Assembly: GCA_964528575.1 (NCBI GenBank) | Contig: CAZGTQ010000017.1 | Span: 1-38,744 of the forward strand | Direction: 5' to 3' | DNA length: 38,744 nucleotides | Source of the DNA: CAZGTQ01 sp964528575 | GTDB taxonomy: Bacteria > Planctomycetota > UBA1135 > GCA-002686595 | Shown: one piece after another, positions 32,338 through 38,744 of the stretch | How the letters are laid out: every line of letters begins with the position of its first letter | Numbering within the stretch: position 1 is the first letter of the stretch | Notes under the pieces: generated by a model | What the model was told of the DNA's origin: nothing | Seen by the model: the letters and a program-made list of their open reading frames with translations, nothing else | The model's database searches: none | Made by a program: the position numbers and the translations under genes

Positions 32338-32385
32338 GGCAGCGCCCGCTCCGCGCCTCGCGCGCGGGCGGGCGCTGCCCTTTCT
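32338..32385 (+). terminator. Terminator after the propeller-like gene
   Basis: GGCAGCGCCCGC (32338-32349) pairs perfectly with GCGGGCGCTGCC (32368-32379) across an 18-base loop and is followed by CTTTCT. This is the expected form of an intrinsic terminator in a GC-rich genome. The rest of the 247-bp gap to the next gene (to 32526) shows a smaller GCGCGC hairpin but no gene. Confidence 0.7.
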
Positions 32386-32526
32386 CCGGAGCGGTCCGCG
32401 CGCCTCGCGAAGCGCGCAATTCCTTCGCGGGCTCTTCAGGCCTGCGCGGCGTGCCGCCGATAGCGGCGAGCGTCGGCCCTTCCCCAAGGCCGCCGCAGCC
32501 CCATCGCATCTAGAGAGGTCGTCCCC

Positions 32527-35500
32527 ATGGCATCCGGGTACCCGTCCGGCCGTTCCGCGCTCCCGTTCTCGCTCCTCGCCACCGCCCTCGCCACCGTCCT
32601 CGTCCCGGCCCTCATCGCGTCGTGCGGCGGCGGAGGGAGCAGCGGCTCGAGCGGCACGACGTTCTCGATCTCGGTCGACGCGGTCGTGCAGGACCTCGCG
32701 TTGGACCCCGACGGTCGCGTCACGACCGTCGACTTCTCGTCCGGCCCCGGCGCGCTGTCGCCCGGCAACTTCGTCACCGACGGACCCGCGGTGCCCGTCT
32801 CCGTGGTGCTCGCTGCGGGCGTCGCGACCGTGACGTGGGACGACCGCGTCACGCCGACCCACCGCGTGCGCATCGTGGGCAAGCCCGCCGTCGAGAGCAC
32901 GTTCCAGAGCGTGACGACGAGCGACGCGACCGCCCCGACCTTCGCGATCACGGACGGGACGCAGGTCGCGGGGATCGGCGGAGACACGCTCACGGCCCAG
33001 TTCGCGGGCCCGCGGCTCGTCGAGGCGCAGGCCGAGGACCCGGCGAGCTGGGCGCTGCGCGTCGACGGCGTCGAGCTCGATCTCGCGGGTTCGACGTTCG
33101 AGCTCGACCCGACGACGCAGGTGCTGACCGTCACGCTCGCGGACGCCGACTTGTTCGCGGCGTTCGAGCTGTCGGCGACGGGCGTCCAGAGCGTGGCCGA
33201 CACGCCGGTCGACGCGACGTTCGTCGGCGGCGCGGCGACGGGGGACAGCGATGCGCCGTCGGTCGTCAGCGCCGTCCAGGTGCTCGCCGAGGACGAATTC
33301 GGCCGCGTCGTCGACTTCACGTTCGACGAGCCGATGAGCCCGGTCTTCGCGACGCAGCTCTCGAACTTCGACGCCGGCTTCCCGACGTTCGCGTCCGCGG
33401 TCGAGCAGACCGCCGACGACGTGCTGCGCGTCTGGTTCACCGCTCCCGTCATCGCGGACGTCGACTCGGTGACGCTGGCCGCGGGCCTCGTCGACGCGCA
33501 CGGGAACGCGATCGACAACGGCGGCGCGACGCTCGTCACGGCCGGCTCGACGGTCGCGAACGGCTTCGACGGGAGCCCGACGCTGCTCACGACCGCGAAC
33601 TTCGGCGGCGACGTGCTGACCGCGACGTTCGTCCAGGCGTTCGACCCCGCCCACGGCGCCGATCCGCTGCGCTGGATGCTCGACGTCGGGGGGAGCGGGG
33701 TCGATCTGTCGCAGCAGACGCTCACGTACGACCTCGCGACGAAGACGCTCGTGATCGAGCTCGTCGACGACTTCGCGAACGGCGCGGCGTTCGACCTCGC
33801 CCCGGTCGTCGCCGGCCCGCCGGTCGACGTCGACGGACAGCCGTTCACCGCGACGTTCAGCGGCACGGTCGACGGCGACGTCGGGCTCCCGACGGTCCTC
33901 TCCGTGGTCCAGAACCGGACCGCGGACCCGACCGGGGCGTCGATCGACGTGCACTTCTCCGAGGACGTCGACGCCGCCCAGGCGGAGACGGTCGGCAACT
34001 ACGCCGTGACCGGCCTCGTGGTCCAGGTCGCGACGCGCCTCTCCGCCGGCGAGGTCGTGCGGCTCAACCTCGACGGCCCCGCCCTGCCCGGCGACGTGAC
34101 GGTCGACGTCCAGAACGTCGTGGACCTCGCGGGGAACGCCATGGACCCGGCCGCCGGCCTGTCGGTCTCCTCGACCGACACGGTGGCGCCGTCGGCGAGC
34201 GGCGTCGTCGCGTCCGCGGTCGAGGGCGCCGACAACGACACGATCGTCGCGACGTTCAGCGACGCGATGGTCGTCGCCGAGGTCGAGGACCCGGCGAACT
34301 GGACCTTCGAGTCGCCGATCGGCGTCGCGCGCGACACGTCGAGCGCGACGGTGACTTGGGTCGGCGGGACTCGGATCGCGACGCTCGTCTTCGACGGCGG
34401 CGGCGTCGACCTGCAGACGCGCGACGACTTCTCGCTCACGTTCACGGGGATGCGCGACCTCGGCGGCAACACCGTCGTCGGGACCGCGATCGCCGGCACG
34501 ATCGACGCCGAGGAGACGTTCCCCGAGGTCGTGTCCGCGTGGGTCGAGACCGGCGCGCTCAACCACGTGCACGTGCGCTTCAGCGAGCCCTGCCAGCACC
34601 TCGACGACGTCTTCGACGCGACGACGAACCCGACCGGGCTGACGGTGTACGAGCTCTACGACGGCTCGGGCCTCTTGAAGGGGGACCTGGCCGCGGTCGC
34701 GGTCGACGCGGACGCGATGGGCGTCGAGCTCACGTTCACCGCGGGCGCGGTCGCCGGCGTCGACATGCTCGACGTGCGCGGCGTCGCGGACCTCGCGGGC
34801 AACCAGATGTTCCCGGCGTACGGCTTCCCGATCGACGGCGAGGACCCGCTCGAGCCCGGCCTCGACACCGGCATGTCCGCCGCGACGACCGTCAGCGGCG
34901 AGCACAACGACGTCGTGACGGTGCTCTTCGACCGCCCCGTCTCGCCGTGGCTCGCGACCGACCCGTCGGTCTACACGCTCGAGCAGGGCGGCGTGCCGAT
35001 CGCCATCGCGAGCGCCGGCTACTCGTTCGACGGCGACCGCGAGGTGACGATCCGCCTCGACGCGTCGGGCGCGCAGCCGCTGACGAACGGCCTCTCGTAC
35101 GACCTGTTCGTCGACGGGCTGCTGTCGGCGCAGGGCGTGGCGATGTCGGGGGCGAGCACCGATGCCGCGGTCGCGGCGGGCGACGCGACGGCACCCGACC
35201 TGCCGCTCTCGCGCTGCCGCCTCGACGCGCAGGACCCCGCGAGCTCGATCCTGATCGAGATGAGCGAGGCGATCGCCCCGCTCGACTTCGTCGACCCGTC
35301 GAACTACGCGATCCTCGGCGTCAACCCCGACACGGTCGAGCGCCTCGGCTTCCGCACCGCGCGCGCGACCTGGAACGGCGGCGTGAACGTCAGCGACGTC
35401 GTCGACGTGACGCTCGAGGACCTGGCCGGCAACGCGTCGGGGCTCGTCAGCCGCGCCGCGCAGGCGGCCGAGACGAGCGGACCGGTCGTGCTGTCGGTCC

Positions 35501-36093
35501 TGGGCGTCGCGACGCCCGGCATCGGCGGCGACCTCGTCGTCGTGACGTTCGACCACCCGGTCGACCCGAGCTCCGGGACGCTGCTCGAGAACTACGTCGT
35601 GTCGCAGGGCGGCGTCGCGCTCGACATCTCCGGCGCGTCGGTCCGCTTCGACAGCGGCCCCGCGACGGTGACGCTCGGCCTCGCGCCCGGCGTCGAGCTG
35701 GACGCCAGCCTCGGCATCCACGTCTTCGTCGACGGCGTGCAGAGCCACGCGGGCCTCACGATCGACCCGCCGGCGAGCGTCAACGGCAGCGTCACGGGCG
35801 ACATGACGGCGCCTGGCCTCGTCGCCGGGCTCGTCGACCTGCGCACCGACGCGGCCGGCACGACGGTCGACCTGCGCTTCGACGAGCACGTCGACCCGAC
35901 GGCGGTCGGCGATCCGCTCTCCTGGGACGTCGACGGCGGGCTCCTCGTGACGAGCGCGACGCTGATCCACGCCGACGTCGTGCGCGTCGTCCTGTCCGGC
36001 CCGCTCGGACCGGGAGACGAGATCCGCGTGACCGGCGCGACCGACCTCGCCGGCAACGCGGCGGGCCAGATCGGCTTCACTCCGCTTCCTTGA
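32527..36093 (+). CDS. Large lipoprotein of SbsA/Ig-like repeats
   Basis: This 1188-residue surface lipoprotein has a signal ending LVPALIASC with a Gly/Ser linker after the acylated Cys. The body is a series of about ten beta-sandwich repeats of 100-120 residues, each with the pattern V..V.F.(E/D).(V/M) near the start and a (D/E)LAGN motif near the end (VDLAGNAMDP, VADLAGNQMFP, LEDLAGNASG, ATDLAGNAAG). This is typical of bacterial Ig-like SbsA/Big_5 domains in S-layer or adhesion proteins. Asp is abundant and Lys rare. No catalytic domain or C-terminal anchor is visible. A strong terminator follows. Confidence 0.82.
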   Translation: MASGYPSGRSALPFSLLATALATVLVPALIASCGGGGSSGSSGTTFSISVDAVVQDLALDPDGRVTTVDFSSGPGALSPGNFVTDGPAVPVSVVLAAGVATVTWDDRVTPTHRVRIVGKPAVESTFQSVTTSDATAPTFAITDGTQVAGIGGDTLTAQFAGPRLVEAQAEDPASWALRVDGVELDLAGSTFELDPTTQVLTVTLADADLFAAFELSATGVQSVADTPVDATFVGGAATGDSDAPSVVSAVQVLAEDEFGRVVDFTFDEPMSPVFATQLSNFDAGFPTFASAVEQTADDVLRVWFTAPVIADVDSVTLAAGLVDAHGNAIDNGGATLVTAGSTVANGFDGSPTLLTTANFGGDVLTATFVQAFDPAHGADPLRWMLDVGGSGVDLSQQTLTYDLATKTLVIELVDDFANGAAFDLAPVVAGPPVDVDGQPFTATFSGTVDGDVGLPTVLSVVQNRTADPTGASIDVHFSEDVDAAQAETVGNYAVTGLVVQVATRLSAGEVVRLNLDGPALPGDVTVDVQNVVDLAGNAMDPAAGLSVSSTDTVAPSASGVVASAVEGADNDTIVATFSDAMVVAEVEDPANWTFESPIGVARDTSSATVTWVGGTRIATLVFDGGGVDLQTRDDFSLTFTGMRDLGGNTVVGTAIAGTIDAEETFPEVVSAWVETGALNHVHVRFSEPCQHLDDVFDATTNPTGLTVYELYDGSGLLKGDLAAVAVDADAMGVELTFTAGAVAGVDMLDVRGVADLAGNQMFPAYGFPIDGEDPLEPGLDTGMSAATTVSGEHNDVVTVLFDRPVSPWLATDPSVYTLEQGGVPIAIASAGYSFDGDREVTIRLDASGAQPLTNGLSYDLFVDGLLSAQGVAMSGASTDAAVAAGDATAPDLPLSRCRLDAQDPASSILIEMSEAIAPLDFVDPSNYAILGVNPDTVERLGFRTARATWNGGVNVSDVVDVTLEDLAGNASGLVSRAAQAAETSGPVVLSVLGVATPGIGGDLVVVTFDHPVDPSSGTLLENYVVSQGGVALDISGASVRFDSGPATVTLGLAPGVELDASLGIHVFVDGVQSHAGLTIDPPASVNGSVTGDMTAPGLVAGLVDLRTDAAGTTVDLRFDEHVDPTAVGDPLSWDVDGGLLVTSATLIHADVVRVVLSGPLGPGDEIRVTGATDLAGNAAGQIGFTPLP

Positions 36094-36133
36094 GGGCCGC
36101 GCGGCTCCGACGGTCCAGCCCCCCCGAGACGTT

Positions 36134-36186
36134 GCGCGCGGGTCCCGCATCGGCCAGCCCGGCCGGGGACCCGCGCGCTCGCTTTT
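36134..36186 (+). terminator. Strong intrinsic terminator
   Basis: GCGCGCGGGTCCC (36134-36146) and GGGACCCGCGCGC (36166-36178) form a perfect 13-bp stem. The 19-base loop itself contains CGGCC/GGCCG. TCGCTTTT follows. It ends the transcript of the 1188-residue lipoprotein. Confidence 0.8.
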
Positions 36187-36373
36187 CGCGACGCGCGCCG
36201 AACTCGCTACAGGTCCCCGAAGGGGCGAACCGATACGGGCTGCTGGAGCCCCCGTTCCCCGGGGGCGTGTGCGGCAACCGGTCGCCACCCAGACCGCGTT
36301 CGAGAGCAATACACGTGTCCGTCAACGAGTTCACCGAAGTCCCCCGCGGGGGCATCCGCAGCGGAGGGTTGGT
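36187..36373 (+). other. Leader region of the roadblock/GTPase operon
   Basis: This 187-bp stretch has no supported gene. It contains two short hairpins, GTCCCC-GAA-GGGGC (about 36212-36226) and GCCCCC/GGGGGC (36248-36253 with 36261-36266). GGAGGG at 36363-36368 is the Shine-Dalgarno of the following TTG-initiated gene. I could not match it to a known riboswitch, and no clear -35/-10 is seen. Confidence 0.35.
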
Positions 36374-37465
36374 TTGAAGCTGGTCCGCAAGCTGCTGTCC
36401 AGGAGTCGGCTGAGCAAGCTCCGCGGCGAGCTCGCGTCGAACCCGACGCCGATGAACTACGCCACGCTGGCGCACGAGCACGCGGTCCATGGCGAGGTCC
36501 GCGAGGCGCTGCGCGTCTGTGAGGAGGGGCTCGCGCTCTTCCGCGGTAGCACGGAGCTCGCGCGGCTCGCGGAGCGGATCCGGCACCGTTGCCGCGAAGG
36601 GCGCATGCGCGAGCTCAAGCTCATCCTGCGCGACGGCGCGCGGCCGGCGGTGTGGAAAGAGATGTGCACGATGCTCATCGAGGCGGGCCAGGTCGGCCGG
36701 GCCGAGGAGTACTGTCTCGACTGGATCGAATCGCAGAGCGACGGAGACGGCGAGGGCTACCTGATGCTCGCGCGCGTGCGCACCGAGCGCTTCTACGGGA
36801 TGCGCAACCGCGAGGAGGGCTTGGCCGCCTTCGACGCGCTCGACGACGCCGCCGAACGCATGCCGCGCGACTCGCGGCCGTGGCAGATGCGGCTGACGCT
36901 CGCGATGCGCGTCGGCGCCTGGGCCGAGGCGCGGCGCTCGGCCAAGCGTCTGCTCGACCTCGACCCGGGCGACCCCGCGCTCGAGGCGCGCTACCGCACG
37001 CTGGAGGCCCGCGCGGCGTCGTCGCCGACGGTCGACCAGGCGCTGCACCAGGTCGAGCTCAGCGGCGTCCTCGTCGACGAGGACCAGGGCGAACGGCCGC
37101 ACGCGGAGGTGCGCGACGTGCGCCCGCTGCTCAAGTCGCTCGCGAAGAGCCGTGGCGTGCGCGCCGCGGTGTACCAGCGCGGCGGGACCGCGCTCGTGCA
37201 AGGACCGCGCGGCGCGACGGCGGAGCGCGCGGCGCGCGCGGTGCGCTCGATCGTGATGAGCGGACGCGGGACGGCGCGCCGCCTGGGGCTCGGTCAGATC
37301 TCGTCCGTGCTCCTCGAGAACGAGCTCGGGCACACGCTCACCGTCGCCGCGGGCGAGATGGACGCGGGCGCGATCTGGTGCGCCGGCCATCCGACCGAGG
37401 AGCAGGAACAGGCGCTCCTGGACCTCGCCGGCTTCGAGGCCTCTGTCACGGAGGAACCCAATTGA
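36374..37465 (+). CDS. TPR-roadblock fusion protein
   Basis: This 363-residue cytoplasmic protein starts at TTG 36374, supported by GGAGGG 5 bases upstream. Residues 20-235 are helical repeats of TPR type (MNYATLAHEHAVHGEVREALR; WAEARRSAKRLLDLDPGDP). Residues 255-355 resemble a roadblock/LC7 domain (LLKSLAKSRGVRAAVYQRGG; SSVLLENELGHTLTVAA), the fold that binds and regulates Ras-like GTPases such as MglA. The next two genes encode a roadblock protein and such a GTPase, so it probably regulates or scaffolds that GTPase. Its stop overlaps the next gene's TTG. Confidence 0.78.
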   Translation: MKLVRKLLSRSRLSKLRGELASNPTPMNYATLAHEHAVHGEVREALRVCEEGLALFRGSTELARLAERIRHRCREGRMRELKLILRDGARPAVWKEMCTMLIEAGQVGRAEEYCLDWIESQSDGDGEGYLMLARVRTERFYGMRNREEGLAAFDALDDAAERMPRDSRPWQMRLTLAMRVGAWAEARRSAKRLLDLDPGDPALEARYRTLEARAASSPTVDQALHQVELSGVLVDEDQGERPHAEVRDVRPLLKSLAKSRGVRAAVYQRGGTALVQGPRGATAERAARAVRSIVMSGRGTARRLGLGQISSVLLENELGHTLTVAAGEMDAGAIWCAGHPTEEQEQALLDLAGFEASVTEEPN

Positions 37466-37959
37466 TCGACGCGATTCAACCGCTCGCCGACCTGCCCGGC
37501 GTGACGGTCGCGGCGCTCGTGTCGGACGACGGCGTTCCCGTCGCGATGCCCGGGCGCTCCCTGCGCGAGGGCAGTGATCCGAACGGCCCGTGCTCCGATC
37601 GCGACGCGCTGGCGGCGCTGTCGGCCGGCTGGATGGACGAGCTCACGCGCGCGGTCGGCGGCCTCTCGTGGGACGCGCCGCGACGCGTGGTGATGCGGGC
37701 GGCGCGCGGCACGCTCCTGATGCTGCGCACCACGCGCACGGTCCTCGTCGTCGTCCTCGAAGGCGGCCTCGGACCGGAGCAATTCTGGCTGCCGATGGAG
37801 GGCGCCGTCGCGCGCATCCAGCGCAAGCTGCGCGCGATCTCGCGCGGTCCCGACGACGGGTACGAGGACCCTCCGGCTCCCTTGCCGGGGGTGGGGAAAC
37901 AGCAGGGGGCCCCCGCGGTGGCGGACGGCTCGAACCGCAACAAGAAAGCCGCCGGGTAG
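37462..37959 (+). CDS. Roadblock/LC7-domain protein
   Basis: This 165-residue protein has a single roadblock/LC7 domain: LIDAIQPLADLPGVTVAALVSDDG opens the sheet and GTLLMLRTTRTVLVVVLEGG forms the central strands. A long helix (MEGAVARIQRKLRAISRG) follows, then a disordered tail of about 35 residues (DPPAPLPG, NRNKKAAG). The TTG start at 37462 overlaps the previous stop (TTGA) and has GGAGG 6 bases before it. MglB-type roadblock dimers act as GTPase activators for MglA; the same role is likely here for the GTPase encoded 16 bp downstream. Confidence 0.82.
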   Translation: MIDAIQPLADLPGVTVAALVSDDGVPVAMPGRSLREGSDPNGPCSDRDALAALSAGWMDELTRAVGGLSWDAPRRVVMRAARGTLLMLRTTRTVLVVVLEGGLGPEQFWLPMEGAVARIQRKLRAISRGPDDGYEDPPAPLPGVGKQQGAPAVADGSNRNKKAAG

Positions 37960-37975
37960 TCAGCCGGAGAGCCAG

Positions 37976-38744
37976 ATGGTCCAGATCAACTTCGCTCAGA
38001 AACAGGTCAACGCCAAGATCGTCTACTACGGACCCGGCATGTCCGGCAAGACGACGAACTTGGAGGTGGTCCACCAGCGCGCCCCGCAGAACAACCGTGG
38101 GGAGCTGACGAGCATCAGCACCGACGGCGACCGCACGCTGTTCTTCGACTACATGCCGCTCGACCTCGGCACGGTCGCGGGCATGCGCACGTGCTTCCAG
38201 CTGTACACGGTCCCCGGCCAGGTCTACTACAACTCGACGCGCAAGCTCGTGCTGCAGGGCGTCGACGGCGTGATCTTCATCGCCGACTCGTCCGCCGGGA
38301 TGCTCGAGCAGAACCTCGAGTCGCTGCAGAACCTCGAGGAGAACCTGAACGAGTACGGCAAGTCGCTGGAGACGTTCCCCTACGTCATCCAGTTCAACAA
38401 GCGCGACCTGCCGGACGCGCTGTCGATCGAAGAGCTCAACGCGAAGCTCAACAAGCACAACGTGCCGTACTTCGAGGGGGTCGCGAACAGCGGCCAGGGC
38501 GTCTTCCCGACGCTGAAGTGCCTCGCGGCGATGGTGCTGCAGAACATCATGTCGGACAGCAACGAGGGCGCCGTCGCCGCGGCACCGCGCACGGAGGCCT
38601 CCGCGGCGGCGAGCGAGTCCCGCTCCCGCCGCGCGCCCACCGCGCCGCGCCAGAAGAGCGCTCCGGCGATGCAGGCGGCGGCTGCGCCCGCCGCGAGCCG
38701 CGGCGCGGGCATCGAGGCTGCGCCGCCTCCGCCGCCGTCGCGCG
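37976..38744 (+). CDS. MglA-like Ras-superfamily GTPase with C-terminal tail (partial)
   Basis: The first 256 codons are visible; the gene runs off the right edge. GPGMSGKTTN (residues 19-28) is the P-loop, TVPGQ (78-82) is the switch II motif characteristic of MglA-type GTPases, and QFNKRD (139-144) is the guanine-specificity motif. Residues 1-193 correspond to the whole of MglA (about 195 residues). A low-complexity Ala/Pro/Arg-rich tail then begins (ASAAASESRSRRAPTAP), which classical MglA lacks, so another domain may follow. GGAGAG precedes the ATG. With the two roadblock genes upstream it forms a likely polarity or motility switch. Confidence 0.92.
   Translation, partial: MVQINFAQKQVNAKIVYYGPGMSGKTTNLEVVHQRAPQNNRGELTSISTDGDRTLFFDYMPLDLGTVAGMRTCFQLYTVPGQVYYNSTRKLVLQGVDGVIFIADSSAGMLEQNLESLQNLEENLNEYGKSLETFPYVIQFNKRDLPDALSIEELNAKLNKHNVPYFEGVANSGQGVFPTLKCLAAMVLQNIMSDSNEGAVAAAPRTEASAAASESRSRRAPTAPRQKSAPAMQAAAAPAASRGAGIEAAPPPPPSR

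Noticed and set aside
30511..36309. A 1932-codon open frame on the minus strand opposite the propeller-like and Ig-repeat genes
   Set aside because: Its translation is Arg/Ala/Asp-rich low-complexity sequence with no domain, while the plus strand has signal peptides and repeats. Long antisense frames are expected at this GC content because stop codons are rare.
1..38744. A genomic island or mobile element
   Set aside because: No integrase, transposase, terminal repeats or clear drop in GC was seen, and the tRNA-Gln has no duplicated 3' end in the window.

Overview
The window is 38.7 kb of very GC-rich (about 70% or more) bacterial chromosome. It is densely packed, with many 4-bp ATGA/GTGA/TTGA overlaps and no transposase, integrase, phage gene or CRISPR array. 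Lipoprotein signals, a Tat translocase gene, pseudopilin genes, a Ras-like GTPase with roadblock partners and a coaE-rho pair point to a Gram-negative with a complex envelope. The tail of one secreted protein resembles a C-terminal module I associate with marine Planctomycetota, so a high-GC planctomycete is my best guess. This is inference; no rRNA or marker phylogeny is available here.

Layout. 1-2125 (minus): a truncated membrane-anchored protein, a GT4 glycosyltransferase and a histidine phosphatase. 2240-4085 (plus): a 2Fe-2S ferredoxin, ElbB and prephenate dehydratase. 4098-4589 (minus): a DoxX-like membrane protein. 4679-11231 (plus): a tight six-gene operon with an M61-like lipoprotein peptidase, a CPBP membrane protease, an ABC ATPase and large permease, a small molybdenum-cofactor oxidoreductase and a DUF3810 metallopeptidase-like protein. 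11238-12683 (minus): inositol-phosphatase-like and DUF2203 proteins. 12836-13771: thioredoxin reductase. 13880-17960 (minus): three genes with pilin-like N-termini (PilV-, PilW- and PilX-like), the last very large and carrying a CXXCH motif. 18105-21590 (minus): coaE, rho and a second GT4 glycosyltransferase. 21928-25496 (plus): a membrane coiled-coil protein, tatC and cinA, followed by tRNA-Gln(UUG). 25734-27939: a small exported protein and a sulfatase-superfamily lipoprotein with a Thr nucleophile. 28005-30279 (minus): gcvT, gcvH and an octanoyl/lipoate transferase behind a single-aptamer glycine riboswitch. 30642-36093: a secreted propeller-like protein and a 1188-residue lipoprotein of Ig-like repeats, each followed by a hairpin terminator. 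36374-38744: a TPR-roadblock fusion, a roadblock protein and an MglA-like GTPase that runs off the window.

How the genes fit together. The glycine-cleavage block is self-consistent: glycine sensing, T-protein, lipoyl carrier and the enzyme likely to modify that carrier. The roadblock/GTPase block looks like a polarity or motility switch, and the pseudopilin block could belong to the same surface machinery, though that link is inference. The six-gene protease/ABC operon is the best candidate for an undescribed system. A second theme is short tandem repeats (12-17 bp period) at gene boundaries: at the starts of the M61-like gene, trxB and coaE, before tatC, and in two convergent junctions.
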